From Acinetobacter modestus (GTDB lineage Bacteria; Pseudomonadota; Gammaproteobacteria; Pseudomonadales; Moraxellaceae): a DNA stretch of 64,000 bases. The position numbers were made by a program, and so were the translations under genes. The stretch covers positions 342,096-406,095 of the forward strand of contig NZ_BMDV01000003.1 in assembly GCF_014636095.1 (NCBI RefSeq), read 5' to 3'. Position 1 is the first letter of the stretch. The number at the start of each line of letters is the position of its first letter. Shown one piece after another: positions 9,329 to 18,406 of the stretch. The notes under the pieces were generated by a model. The model ran no database searches and had not been told where the DNA came from. It saw only the letters and a program-made list of their open reading frames with translations.

Positions 9329-10147
9329 ATGAATAACAAATCTCCTCTCCATGCTGAAGCCCTAATTGAAGTTAAAAACTTGAGCTTTAACCGAGGGGAA
9401 CGCGTCATTTATGATGATGTCAGTCTTAAAATTCGACGTGGTCAAATTACTGCAATTATGGGACCTTCGGGAACAGGTAAAACCACTTTGCTCCGTTTGA
9501 TTGGTGGGCAGTTAATCCCTGATCGTGGTGAAGTATTGCTTGATGGTAAGAATATTGCAGCCATGTCTCGTCCAGACTTGTTTGCTGCACGCGCACGTAT
9601 GGGGATGTTATTCCAGAGTGGTGCGTTATTTACTGATATGTCAGTTTATGAAAATGTTGCATTTCCTATTCGTGCGCATACACAATTACCAGAACATTTG
9701 ATTGCTGAGTTAGTCGCTTTAAAGTTGGAGTCGGTTGGGTTACGCGGTGCTGAACCATTAATGCCATCTGAACTTTCGGGAGGTATGAATCGTCGTGTTG
9801 CTTTAGCGCGTGCGATTGCACTTGATCCAGAATTGATTATGTATGATGAGCCATTCGCTGGCCAAGATCCAATTGTTAAAGGTGTTCTAACACGATTGAT
9901 TCGTTCTTTGCGTGAAGCTTTAGACTTAACAACAATTATTGTCTCGCATGATGTCGCAGAGACATTATCGATTGCTGATTATATTTATGTGGTTGCTGAA
10001 GGCAAAATTCAGGGTGAAGGTTCACCTGAGCAGCTACAGGCACATGCTTCCCCATTTGTACGTCAATTTTTAACAGGCTCAGCTGAGGGACCTGTTGAAT
10101 ATCAATTTACTCATCAAGCATATTTAGATAACGAGGTTCGTGCATGA
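9329..10147 (+). CDS. mlaF: Phospholipid ABC transporter ATP-binding protein MlaF
   Basis: ATPase of the inner-membrane MlaFEDB complex, which moves phospholipids between inner and outer membranes and preserves outer-membrane asymmetry. Taking ATG 9329 (MNNKSPL) gives 272 residues; an ATG 12 bases upstream is in frame but abuts the AGGA ribosome site with no spacing. Walker A GPSGTGKTT (45-53), signature LSGGM (149-153) and Walker B LIMYDEPFAGQDP are intact. The stop overlaps the mlaE start by four bases (ATGA). The C-terminal extension past the H-loop resembles the MlaB-contacting tail of the family. Confidence 0.95.
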   Translation: MNNKSPLHAEALIEVKNLSFNRGERVIYDDVSLKIRRGQITAIMGPSGTGKTTLLRLIGGQLIPDRGEVLLDGKNIAAMSRPDLFAARARMGMLFQSGALFTDMSVYENVAFPIRAHTQLPEHLIAELVALKLESVGLRGAEPLMPSELSGGMNRRVALARAIALDPELIMYDEPFAGQDPIVKGVLTRLIRSLREALDLTTIIVSHDVAETLSIADYIYVVAEGKIQGEGSPEQLQAHASPFVRQFLTGSAEGPVEYQFTHQAYLDNEVRA

Positions 10148-10923
10148 ATACGATTGCCTGGTTAGGTAGACTCGTTATTGAGCGAATAAAGGGGATAGGT
10201 GCAGCGTCACTTATGCTCATCCAGATTTTATTTTCAGCGCCTTCAAAGGGTGGCTTTCAACGCTTTGTTTATCAGATGCATCGTGTTGGGGTCATGTCTC
10301 TGCTGATTATTGCTGTCTCAGGCTTGTTTATTGGCGCTGTCCTTGGCTTGCAGATGTATAGTATTTTGGTCACTTTTGGTAGTGAAGCCATGTTGGGGAC
10401 TGCGATTTCGTTAACTTTGTTACGTGAACTTGCTGCAGTTGTTGCTGCATTACTATTTGCAGGGCGTGCAGGCTCAGCTCTCACTGCCGAAATTGGTTCA
10501 ATGAAGCAGAGTGAACAATTGGCCAGTATGGAAATGATTGGCGTTGATCCACTCCGTCAAATTGTAGCTCCGCGTTTGTGGGCAGGTATTGTTAGTTTGC
10601 CGATGTTGACTGTGATTTTTGCAACGATCGGTATTATTGGCGGCAAGTTGGTTGGCGTAGATTTTTTAGGTGCTGATGAAGGTTCTTTCTGGGGTGGTAT
10701 GCAAAGTACAGTTCAGTTTGGACATGATATTTTTAATGGCACTATTATTAAAAGTATTGTTTTTGCGCTGATTTGTACATGGGTTGCGGTCTATCAAGGT
10801 TATGCTTGTGATCCAACACCAGAGGGTATCGCGACTTCGATGACCAGAACGGTCGTATATTCTTCACTTTGTGTATTAGGTTTTGATTTCGTGTTGACTG
10901 CGGTCATGTTCGGAGGGATTTAA
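10144..10923 (+). CDS. mlaE: Phospholipid ABC transporter permease MlaE
   Basis: A 259-residue integral membrane permease of the MlaE family with about five membrane spans. Signature stretches are GLFIGAVLGLQ, LLRELAAVVAALLFAGRAGSALTAEIG and SMKQSEQLASMEMIGVDP, the coupling region contacting MlaF. Translationally coupled to mlaF (four-base overlap), and its stop overlaps the mlaD ATG by one base. It forms the channel dimer of the MlaFEDB complex. Confidence 0.96.
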   Translation: MNTIAWLGRLVIERIKGIGAASLMLIQILFSAPSKGGFQRFVYQMHRVGVMSLLIIAVSGLFIGAVLGLQMYSILVTFGSEAMLGTAISLTLLRELAAVVAALLFAGRAGSALTAEIGSMKQSEQLASMEMIGVDPLRQIVAPRLWAGIVSLPMLTVIFATIGIIGGKLVGVDFLGADEGSFWGGMQSTVQFGHDIFNGTIIKSIVFALICTWVAVYQGYACDPTPEGIATSMTRTVVYSSLCVLGFDFVLTAVMFGGI

Positions 10924-11600
10924 TGAAATCACGTACTAGTGAGCTGGCCGTAGGTATTTTTGTGATTATCTTCGGTATCGCTCTATTTTTTCTTGCGATG
11001 AAAGTTAGTGGTTTAGTGGGTACAAATCTACGTGATAGCTATAGCATGACAGCGCAGTTTGATAACGTAAATGGTTTAAAACCACGAGCAAAGGTGACCA
11101 TGAGTGGTGTGACCATTGGTCGTGTAGAATCTATTACACTTGATCCAGTAACACGTTTAGCAACAGTTAAGTTTGATTTGGATGGTAAATTAACCAGCTT
11201 TAATACTGAGCAATTAAAAGAAGTGCAGAAAAATGCCTTAGAAGAATTGCGTTATAGCTCAGATTATCAACAGGCTGATGCTGCGAAACAAAAAGCAATG
11301 GAACAGCAACTTATTAGTAACATGACCTCCATCACCAGTTTGGATGAGGATGCTTATATTATGGTTGCAACCAATGGCTTACTGGGTGAGAAGTATTTGA
11401 AAGTTGTACCAGGTGGTGGGGTGAATTACCTAAAACGTGGTGATGTTGTTTCAAATACCCAAGGTACAATGGATTTAGAAGATTTGATCAGTAAGTTTAT
11501 TACTGGTGGTGCTGGTAAAGCCACATCAAGCTCAACAACTTCAGAGAGTTCGGCATCGCAGCCAGCTTCTACTGAAGCAGAACCATCATTTGTTGAGTAA
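10923..11600 (+). CDS. mlaD: MCE-domain lipid-binding protein MlaD
   Basis: A 225-residue protein with an N-terminal membrane anchor (about 8-28), then an MCE domain (QFDNVNGLKPRAKVTMSGVTIG, about 45-65) that builds the periplasmic hexameric ring delivering phospholipid between MlaC and MlaE. It is longer than E. coli MlaD (183). There is a charged, Gln/Ala-rich insertion around residues 95-125 (KEVQKNALEELR...AKQKAMEQQ) within the MCE fold and a Ser/Thr-rich C-terminal tail. Start ATG 10923 is coupled to mlaE. Confidence 0.95.
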   Translation: MKSRTSELAVGIFVIIFGIALFFLAMKVSGLVGTNLRDSYSMTAQFDNVNGLKPRAKVTMSGVTIGRVESITLDPVTRLATVKFDLDGKLTSFNTEQLKEVQKNALEELRYSSDYQQADAAKQKAMEQQLISNMTSITSLDEDAYIMVATNGLLGEKYLKVVPGGGVNYLKRGDVVSNTQGTMDLEDLISKFITGGAGKATSSSTTSESSASQPASTEAEPSFVE

Positions 11601-11619
11601 TTCAGGTTAGGAGATTGAA

Positions 11620-12252
11620 GTGAATACATTATTGAAACAGACGTTAACAGCAAGTGTATTATCAACCATGCTTGCGAGTGCTGCATTTGCAGCACCAACA
11701 GAAACCCCACCTGATTTTGTTAAACGTGTGGCTGATGGTTTAATTACACGTTTAAAAGCAGATCATGCGAAATTACAAAGTAATCCTGCTTTAGTTAAAT
11801 CGATTATTCGTCAAAATCTTGATCCGTATGTTGATTCACAAGCATTTACACGTATCGTATTAGGTACGTATGCAAACAATCAATATACAACTGCTGCGCA
11901 ACGTGCTCAGTTTGAGCAAAATTTCCGTGCTGTGATTATTGAAAACTACGGCGGTGCTTTCGCTAAATATACCAATGAAAGCTATACGATGCGTCCTTTT
12001 AAGTCGACCAATAGTAAAAATCCAGTTGTTACATTAGACTTCTTACATAATGGTGAGAAAATCCCTGTATCGTTCCAGTTGACAGATAAAGGCGACCAAT
12101 GGAAAGTCCGTAATATTAATGTGTCTGGTATTGATTTAGGCTTGCAATTCCGTAACCAGTTTGCTGCTACTGTTCAGCGCAATGGTGGTGATATGAACAA
12201 AGCGATTGCAACCTTTAAGCCAGATGCAGATGCTGCTGTTAACAAGAAATAA
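11620..12252 (+). CDS. mlaC: Periplasmic phospholipid shuttle protein MlaC
   Basis: A 210-residue secreted protein from GTG 11620, preceded by a ribosome site (AGGAGA). A signal peptide runs to AFA at residue 24, with likely cleavage before APTETPP. The mature protein is the MlaC/Ttg2 fold that carries one phospholipid between the MlaA outer-membrane complex and MlaFEDB; the recognisable core is FTRIVLG ... QFEQNFRAVIIENYGGAF. No mlaA is in this window, so the outer-membrane partner must be encoded elsewhere. Confidence 0.94.
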   Translation: MNTLLKQTLTASVLSTMLASAAFAAPTETPPDFVKRVADGLITRLKADHAKLQSNPALVKSIIRQNLDPYVDSQAFTRIVLGTYANNQYTTAAQRAQFEQNFRAVIIENYGGAFAKYTNESYTMRPFKSTNSKNPVVTLDFLHNGEKIPVSFQLTDKGDQWKVRNINVSGIDLGLQFRNQFAATVQRNGGDMNKAIATFKPDADAAVNKK

Positions 12253-12263
12253 GTAGGTGACGG

Positions 12264-12551
12264 GTGATTCAGTATATTGATCAGCAATTAATTGTTTCAA
12301 AAACAATTGATTTCTCGAATGCAGAACAAGTTTATCGCGCAGGCTTAAAACATATCCAGCAACATAAGAGTTTTCCTCTTATTGTTGATCTGGGTCAGCT
12401 TGAACAAGGAAACACCCTTTCTTTGGCAGTGTTGGTGCAATGGTTGCGTCAAACACCAAATAATAAAGGTCTACATTTTAAAAATGTGTCTGAGAAAATG
12501 CTGAAAGTCATCCAAGCTTGCCATCTACAAGATGATTTGAAATTGATATGA
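12264..12551 (+). CDS. mlaB: STAS-domain protein MlaB
   Basis: A small 95-residue STAS-domain protein from GTG 12264, 12 bases after mlaC. The STAS signature is the beta strand LIVDLGQLEQGNTLSLAVLVQWL, with a serine in the position of the conserved regulatory Ser/Thr. In E. coli MlaB binds MlaF and is needed for assembly and ATPase activity of the complex. It is the last gene of the mla operon, followed by a strong terminator. Confidence 0.88.
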   Translation: MIQYIDQQLIVSKTIDFSNAEQVYRAGLKHIQQHKSFPLIVDLGQLEQGNTLSLAVLVQWLRQTPNNKGLHFKNVSEKMLKVIQACHLQDDLKLI

Positions 12552-12565
12552 AAAAAGTCTTGTAA

Positions 12566-12593
12566 TAAAAAAGCACCGTAAGGTGCTTTTTTA
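12566..12593. terminator. Bidirectional terminator between mlaB and the CorA-family gene
   Basis: AAAAAAGCACC-GTA-AGGTGCTTTTTT: a perfect stem with A- and T-runs on both sides, serving the convergent mlaB (+) and CorA-family gene (-). Confidence 0.93.
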
Positions 12594-13607
12594 TTAAATC
12601 CATTTTTTCCAGCGGAAGTACACCATTGGGAGGACCAAAAACGCCATCAAAATAGCGGTGACAATCCAAAAACTCAGACTGCCATGAGCAAATGGCAATA
12701 CATCGGTATTCATCCCGTAAATACTAGCAATCAGCATTGGTGGTGCAAGCATACTTGGTAAAATTGAGAATCGACGAATCGTGTCATTTTGTTCGGTGTT
12801 AATGAAGCCTGATGTGGTATCCAGTAAGAAGCGGACTTTCTGGAATAAGAATGCATCATGTTCGACCAGTGAACGGACATCCTCACTTAATTCTCGAATA
12901 TCTGCATCATAAATATGACTACCTAAAGCTCGAGGGCGAGAGAGGAAGGTAAGTACGCGACGTAAATCGATCAAACACAGTTGTGCCTTTCCAAGCATAT
13001 CTTCTTGTTGTGCAAGGCGGGTAATCATGTCATCGAGATCCAATACCTTTTCACGATGATGATTATTGAGTACCTCTGTGGAGTATCTTTCCAAGTCTTT
13101 GTGGATATCTTCCAAGATATCCGCAAGCTCATCTAGTTTTGCTTCAAGTAAACCGAGCAAGATCCAAGTGGGATCTTTATAGTCCATATCGTAATCATTA
13201 CGGCGTGCACGCGCACGGAAGGCACGAAATGCAACTAATTTTTCGCCACGCATGGTAAACAAACGATCTTTATGCAGAATGAAGGCAACAGTTTGTACTG
13301 TTGCAAGCATATGAGATGACTCATCTGTATCGCCATCAACCTGATAATTTTTATTCTTTGTTAAAAAATATGTACTGATATGCAAAATCCCATCATCATC
13401 ACGGTAAAATCGTGCGGATGAGGAAATGTCTTCAAGTGATTTTAATGTTGGTAGGTTTCGCTCGTAAGCATCAAATACCCACTGTTGTTCTTCTTGAGAT
13501 GGAGCAATTAGATCAATCCAAACCAACTCAGGGTGGAGATCAAAACTCCCATTGATTGTTGCATCTTCTAGACTACCGCGCTCTGTGGCATAAAAGGCTT
13601 CAAGCAT
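12594..13607 (-). CDS. CorA-family divalent cation (Mg2+/Co2+) transporter
   Basis: A 337-residue protein with a large cytoplasmic N-terminal domain, a long helical stalk rich in charged residues (about 150-265), and two C-terminal transmembrane helices. The pore motif YGMN (297-300) precedes the outer loop TDVLPFAHGS; the C-terminus ends in the basic FRWKKWI. This is the CorA/ZntB superfamily; GMN followed by TD rather than the usual E in the MPEL-type loop suggests a divergent subgroup. The cation cannot be decided from sequence. Monocistronic, minus strand. Confidence 0.9.
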   Translation of the reverse strand: MLEAFYATERGSLEDATINGSFDLHPELVWIDLIAPSQEEQQWVFDAYERNLPTLKSLEDISSSARFYRDDDGILHISTYFLTKNKNYQVDGDTDESSHMLATVQTVAFILHKDRLFTMRGEKLVAFRAFRARARRNDYDMDYKDPTWILLGLLEAKLDELADILEDIHKDLERYSTEVLNNHHREKVLDLDDMITRLAQQEDMLGKAQLCLIDLRRVLTFLSRPRALGSHIYDADIRELSEDVRSLVEHDAFLFQKVRFLLDTTSGFINTEQNDTIRRFSILPSMLAPPMLIASIYGMNTDVLPFAHGSLSFWIVTAILMAFLVLPMVYFRWKKWI

Positions 13608-13779
13608 GTCTTTTTTCCTCGCGCAGCCAATGTGAGATTTTCAGCATTGTACCGAAAACCAGCGTGTATTTTAGACAAGGATGAAACGAAAAACACTTGC
13701 CTAAACGTTAATTTCTAAAAAATCTTGTTACACAGCCTACTTTATCAGCATGACAGTTATATAAAACGGTTTTAATTGT

Positions 13780-14364
13780 ATGAATTCTATATGTGTTTTT
13801 TGTGGTTCTTCTCTCGGTAATGATCCCATTTATCAACAAATTGCACAGGCGACAGGACAAGCAATTGCACAGCAAGGTCAAATGCTTGTGTATGGTGGCG
13901 GTCGCTCTGGTTTGATGGGTGTAGTTGCAGACAGTGCAATAGCCGCAGGTGGGCAGGTCATTGGCATCATTCCACAAGCTTTGGTTGATCGAGAATTAGC
14001 GCATACGGGTTTGACTGAATTGTATGTAGTCAAGGATATGCATGAGCGAAAAACGAAAATGGCAGAATTAGCAGATGCGTTTGTTGCATTGCCTGGAGGA
14101 GCAGGCACCATGGAAGAGATCTTTGAGCAATGGACGTGGAATCAATTAGGGATTCATCAAAAGCCTTGTGCATTTCTAAATGTTGAGGGCTTCTATGATG
14201 GCTTAATTCAAACGATCCAAGATTCTGTAGATCGCGGATTTAGTCAGGCAAGGTTTGTAGAGAACTTAATTGTTGCCGATAATATTGGTGAAATTTTAAC
14301 TGCATTTTCAGTGTATCAGCCTGCAACACCAAAATGGATGTCAGCTGCAGATATTCAAGTTTAA
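13780..14364 (+). CDS. LOG family (TIGR00730-type) Rossmann-fold protein
   Basis: A 194-residue protein with CVFCGSS at the N-terminus, YGGGRSGLMG (38-47) and the catalytic PGGAGTMEE motif (105-113), diagnostic of the lysine-decarboxylase-like LOG family. Characterised relatives hydrolyse nucleoside 5'-monophosphates (cytokinin-nucleotide phosphoribohydrolase activity). The physiological substrate in bacteria like this is usually unknown. It is followed nine bases later by a NUDIX gene, hinting at joint nucleotide clean-up. Confidence 0.92.
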   Translation: MNSICVFCGSSLGNDPIYQQIAQATGQAIAQQGQMLVYGGGRSGLMGVVADSAIAAGGQVIGIIPQALVDRELAHTGLTELYVVKDMHERKTKMAELADAFVALPGGAGTMEEIFEQWTWNQLGIHQKPCAFLNVEGFYDGLIQTIQDSVDRGFSQARFVENLIVADNIGEILTAFSVYQPATPKWMSAADIQV

Positions 14365-14373
14365 GGGGATAAT

Positions 14374-14769
14374 GTGAAAATCATAACCGTTGCTGCGGCG
14401 ATTATATTGAATGAACAAAATCAATTGCTTTTGGTTCGTAAGCAGAACACACGAGCTTTTATGCAAGTAGGTGGCAAGCTAGAAAGTAATGAAGCGCCTG
14501 AAATTGCGATACAGCGTGAAATTTTAGAGGAAATCGCGTGTGAATCTGAGATCAAACAATTTGTCGGGCGCTTTGAAACGGCTGCTGCAAATGAGCCTGA
14601 TCATCTGTTAGTGAGTTATGTTTATGAGGTGAAACTGAAACAAACACCACGTATCGCTGCGGAAATTGCGGAGATGAAATGGATTGATTTGGAAGATCAA
14701 GTCACTTTACTTGCACCTCTTACTCAACAAGTGGTGATTCCATGGTGTCATCAAAATTTAGAGAACTAG
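14374..14769 (+). CDS. NUDIX hydrolase
   Basis: A 131-residue protein from GTG 14374 with RBS AAGGGGA. The Nudix box spans residues 34-56: G34-x5-E40-x7-R48-E49-x2-E52-E53-x-A55, so the catalytic glutamates are intact while the final glycine of the consensus is alanine. It likely hydrolyses a nucleoside diphosphate derivative; the substrate is not predictable. Its last 50 bases overlap the 3' end of the convergent comF gene. Confidence 0.9.
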   Translation: MKIITVAAAIILNEQNQLLLVRKQNTRAFMQVGGKLESNEAPEIAIQREILEEIACESEIKQFVGRFETAAANEPDHLLVSYVYEVKLKQTPRIAAEIAEMKWIDLEDQVTLLAPLTQQVVIPWCHQNLEN

Positions 14770-15406
14770 CATTATTACGGATAGGGGCTGCTAAACAAAT
14801 ACTATAAACCTGTTGGCAGCCAAGCTGTTGCAAGACTTGAGATAAGGCGGTAATTGAACTACCTGTTGTGACGACATCATCGACGATCAAGACTTTGCGA
14901 TAACGAAGATGATTGGGCGGCGCAGCCACAAATTGCTGTTCAATATTTTCTAGTCTTTCGATGCGCGATAAGCCTTTTTGCGAGTGTTGGTCCAAGCGTT
15001 GTACAGGTTGCCAGATAGGGATATTTAAGCTTTTACTAAGTGCTTGGGCCAGTAACAGCGTTTGGTTGAAACCTCGTTCAACTAATCGATCTGTTGAAAT
15101 TGGCATTGGAACGATGGCATGCACTTTAGGAAGCTTTAGTTGTTGTAGTAGTCCTTCAAGTAGTCGTTGATGGTACAGTTTTTGTTCATATTTAAATTGC
15201 TGAATGATGCGATCAATCGGATATTGATAATGGCATACAACGAATATTTTTTGTTGATTACGTTGAATGGATTGTTTTAACCAAGGTAACTGATTCCAAC
15301 AACTTTGACATACCCCGTATTGTTTCCTAATCCCAATATCACACAGGCTACATGGCGTTAGATAATCAAAGATTTGTTTTGCTGATGTTTTAATTAATTT
15401 AAACAT
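14720..15406 (-). CDS. comF: ComF family phosphoribosyltransferase-like protein
   Basis: A 228-residue ComF protein, used in DNA uptake/natural transformation. An N-terminal zinc finger has C19-x2-C22 and C33-x2-C36. The C-terminal phosphoribosyltransferase domain carries VLIVDDVVTTGSS (172-184). Its start overlaps the end of recG by eight bases on the same strand, so the two are probably cotranscribed. At the other end it overlaps the convergent NUDIX gene. Natural competence is common in Acinetobacter, which fits. Confidence 0.92.
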   Translation of the reverse strand: MFKLIKTSAKQIFDYLTPCSLCDIGIRKQYGVCQSCWNQLPWLKQSIQRNQQKIFVVCHYQYPIDRIIQQFKYEQKLYHQRLLEGLLQQLKLPKVHAIVPMPISTDRLVERGFNQTLLLAQALSKSLNIPIWQPVQRLDQHSQKGLSRIERLENIEQQFVAAPPNHLRYRKVLIVDDVVTTGSSITALSQVLQQLGCQQVYSICLAAPIRNNASSLNFDDTMESPLVE

Positions 15407-17444
15407 AGGCGTATCTTGGGGCTTCAGGTAGCCAGCGTTTTAATAGCCCATCAGCATGTTGTGGATAATCTTTTAGAATTTGTTCAGCCACATAATGTGC
15501 TTGCGTGAGTAAATGATCATCACGTTCTAAGCGTGCCACACGAAAGCCCATATCCCCAGTTTGTTTTGTTCCTAAGAGCTCACCCGGACCGCGTATTTCC
15601 AAATCTTTTTCAGCAATCACGAAACCATCATTACTTTCTCGTAAAATAGACAGTCGCTCCTGACCATTTTGAGACAAGGGTGTTTTATAGAGCAGGGCAC
15701 AAAAACTAGCGGTAGCACCACGTCCAACACGTCCCCGAAGTTGATGCAATTGCGAGAGACCCAAACGTTCAGCATTCTCAATGACCATGATTGAGGCATT
15801 CGGTACATCGACCCCAACCTCAATCACTGTTGTGGCAATTAACAGTTGTGATTGATTGTCTTTAAAGGCTTGCATGACCGTTTGTTTTTCATCTGCTTTC
15901 ATTTTGCCGTGGACCAGACCAATATTGATGTCTGGAAAGCGTTCCTTAATTTCTTGATAGGTAGCTTCGGCGGCTTGAGCATCTAGGGTCTCAGATTGTT
16001 CCACTAAGGTGCAGACCCAATACGCTTGTTTACCTTCACGACAGTTGCTGGCAATTCGTTGTAGAACCTGTTCACGACGATCTAAAGGAATTGTTACGGT
16101 TTGAATCGGGGTGCGTCCCGGGGGGAGTTCATCAATAATTGAAGTATCTAAATCACCATAAGCACTCATCGCGAGTGTGCGGGGAATCGGGGTTGCTGTC
16201 ATCACCAATTGATGTGGGGTAAATTGATTAGCGCCTTTATTTCTTAAAGCAAGGCGTTGATCGACCCCGAAACGATGTTGTTCATCAATAATAACCAAGC
16301 CTAGTTTAGAAAATTCCACGGCATCTTGGAATAAAGCATGCGTACCGACAATAAGTTGTGCATGACCTTGTTTAATTTGTTGTTCAGCTTGTGTACGTGC
16401 TTTGCCTTTTTGTTTGCCTGAAAGCCATGCCACTTGGATGCCTAGTGGCTCAAACCAACGTTTAAAATTTAAATAATGTTGTTCTGCTAAGATCTCAGTC
16501 GGTGCCATCAGTGCAACTTGCCAGTCTGCTTCTAGTGCATGGCAGGCTGCAACTGCTGCGACGAGTGTTTTACCTGCTCCCACATCACCTTGGACTAAAC
16601 GGAGCATCGGTTGATCTTGTTTGAGATCTTGCAAGATTTCCTTAGAAACTCGTTTTTGTGCATTGGTCATTTGAAAAGGAAGACTATCTAATAATGCCTT
16701 GGCCAAGATTTTACTGCTATCAAAACGAGGTGCAGCAATTTGGCGGATATAGGCACGGCGTGTTAACAGGCTAATTTGATGGGCGACCAGCTCTTCAAAA
16801 ATTAATCGTTGTTGGGCAGGATGCGAACCTTGATTGAGTTGTTGCATGTTGGCATCAACAGGTGGCTCATGAATATATTCTAATGCTTGTTTAAGTTCAT
16901 AGCCGTTGCTGTATTTTTTAGGTAATAACTCAGCTAAAGCATCACTATGATGTTGTAACGCCTGACGAACATATTCACGTAATTTAGGCTGCGTCAAACC
17001 TTCAGTGCTAGGATAAATTGCTGTAAGTTGGGTTCTGGGTAACGGCGTATGCTGTTGGATCACCTGTATTTCAGGGTGATACATTTCAAGACCACGTGCT
17101 CCAACACGAACTTCACCGAATATTCGGAGCTGTTGTCCCATTTTAATGCGATCAGTTAATCCCTTATAAATATGATAAAACCGTAAAGTGACCTTTCCAA
17201 AATCATCTTGTAATAAGGCCGCAAGTGATTTCTTTTTGCCTGGAGGAAAATCTACGGATCGAACTTCACCTTCGAGCAAATAACTTCGTCCAACAACCAG
17301 CTGATTCATTGGAATAATGGTGCTACGATCTTCATAGTCACGAGGAAGATGAAATAACAAATCATCCGTGCTAAAAATATGAAGCTTTTCTAATAGGGTT
17401 GCTGCGGCGGCACCAACACCTTGTAATTGCTGGACTGAAGTCAT
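15399..17444 (-). CDS. recG: ATP-dependent DNA helicase RecG
   Basis: A 681-residue branch-migrating helicase acting on stalled forks and Holliday junctions. An N-terminal wedge/OB domain (about 50-150) precedes the SF2 motor with Walker A GDVGAGKT (286-293), DEQH box (387-390), TATPIPRTLAM, and the C-terminal QLRGRVGRG plus ILRESNDGFVIAEKDLEIRGPGE (TRG region). Close to E. coli RecG (693). Upstream of, and overlapping, comF. Confidence 0.97.
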   Translation of the reverse strand: MTSVQQLQGVGAAAATLLEKLHIFSTDDLLFHLPRDYEDRSTIIPMNQLVVGRSYLLEGEVRSVDFPPGKKKSLAALLQDDFGKVTLRFYHIYKGLTDRIKMGQQLRIFGEVRVGARGLEMYHPEIQVIQQHTPLPRTQLTAIYPSTEGLTQPKLREYVRQALQHHSDALAELLPKKYSNGYELKQALEYIHEPPVDANMQQLNQGSHPAQQRLIFEELVAHQISLLTRRAYIRQIAAPRFDSSKILAKALLDSLPFQMTNAQKRVSKEILQDLKQDQPMLRLVQGDVGAGKTLVAAVAACHALEADWQVALMAPTEILAEQHYLNFKRWFEPLGIQVAWLSGKQKGKARTQAEQQIKQGHAQLIVGTHALFQDAVEFSKLGLVIIDEQHRFGVDQRLALRNKGANQFTPHQLVMTATPIPRTLAMSAYGDLDTSIIDELPPGRTPIQTVTIPLDRREQVLQRIASNCREGKQAYWVCTLVEQSETLDAQAAEATYQEIKERFPDINIGLVHGKMKADEKQTVMQAFKDNQSQLLIATTVIEVGVDVPNASIMVIENAERLGLSQLHQLRGRVGRGATASFCALLYKTPLSQNGQERLSILRESNDGFVIAEKDLEIRGPGELLGTKQTGDMGFRVARLERDDHLLTQAHYVAEQILKDYPQHADGLLKRWLPEAPRYAYV

Positions 17445-17462
17445 CTCTATTCAAGGGTGTAT

Positions 17463-18281
17463 ATGCATATTTTATTTATTGGTTATGGTAAAACATCTCA
17501 GCGCGTTGCTAAACACTTATTTGAGCAAGGTCACCACATTAGCACAATTAGCCGTAGTCCAAAAATGGATTGTTATGCAAGTCACTATATTCAAGATATA
17601 CACTATTTAGATTTGACTCAGCTTGATCCAATTGATTTGGTTTATGTCATTCTTGCACCTTCGCAGAGCGGCATAGAAGCATATCAACAAACCTATGTTG
17701 ATAGCGTTGAACCGATTGCTAATGCTCTCAAAAATCATCCTGTTCGACGTATCATCATCGTTTCTTCGACACGAGTTTATGGTGAAAATGCAGGGGAGCG
17801 AATCGATGATGAATCAATGATTCAACCCATTGAGGAGCAGGGGCATCTGCTTCGGAAGATGGAGTTGTTGTGGCAATCACATTATCCGCATCAGAGTATT
17901 ATTGTCCGACCAGCAGGAATTTATGGGACCTCAATTGCTCGTTTAAAAAAGCTTGCTGAACAAACACTGACTTATCCAGCCATACATTTTAGTAATCGAA
18001 TTCATATCGATGATTTAGCCGATTTTTTAGCCTTATTAGCTGTTATAGATATTGTTGAATCAAGTTATATCATCAGTAATAACAATCCTTTACCCATGCA
18101 TGAAATATTAAGTTGGTTTCAACAATATTTAAAGTTGCCTCAGTTGCAACTTTTGTCTGAGCAAGTGACTGGGAAGCGAATTTATGCAACTCGATTGCCA
18201 CAAACGGGATTTAAATTTGAACATCAGATTTGCTTTAATGACTATCAGACGCTGTTGTCGGTACATGGTAATGAAAAATAA
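17463..18281 (+). CDS. NAD-dependent epimerase/dehydratase-like protein (YeeZ-type extended SDR)
   Basis: Start set at ATG 17463, five bases after an AAGGG site, giving 272 residues; an in-frame GTG lies six bases upstream. The N-terminal Rossmann motif is FIGYGKTSQRVAKHL, followed by IIIVSSTRVYGENAGE, where a YxxxK-like catalytic tyrosine is expected, and RPAGIYG. This is the atypical SDR family containing E. coli YeeZ. The substrate is unknown; nucleotide sugar is inferred from family. Divergent from recG with only an 18-base gap between starts. Confidence 0.82.
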   Translation: MHILFIGYGKTSQRVAKHLFEQGHHISTISRSPKMDCYASHYIQDIHYLDLTQLDPIDLVYVILAPSQSGIEAYQQTYVDSVEPIANALKNHPVRRIIIVSSTRVYGENAGERIDDESMIQPIEEQGHLLRKMELLWQSHYPHQSIIVRPAGIYGTSIARLKKLAEQTLTYPAIHFSNRIHIDDLADFLALLAVIDIVESSYIISNNNPLPMHEILSWFQQYLKLPQLQLLSEQVTGKRIYATRLPQTGFKFEHQICFNDYQTLLSVHGNEK

Positions 18282-18406
18282 TTAGATTAAACTGCAAGAC
18301 AATTTGAATAGTTGGTATAGATTTTGATGATAAAATACCAACAGATTCCGTAAAGGAACTGCCTGAGTTGTGCACATGGTTTGTGATGAGGCATTAAGGG
18401 GTGGAT

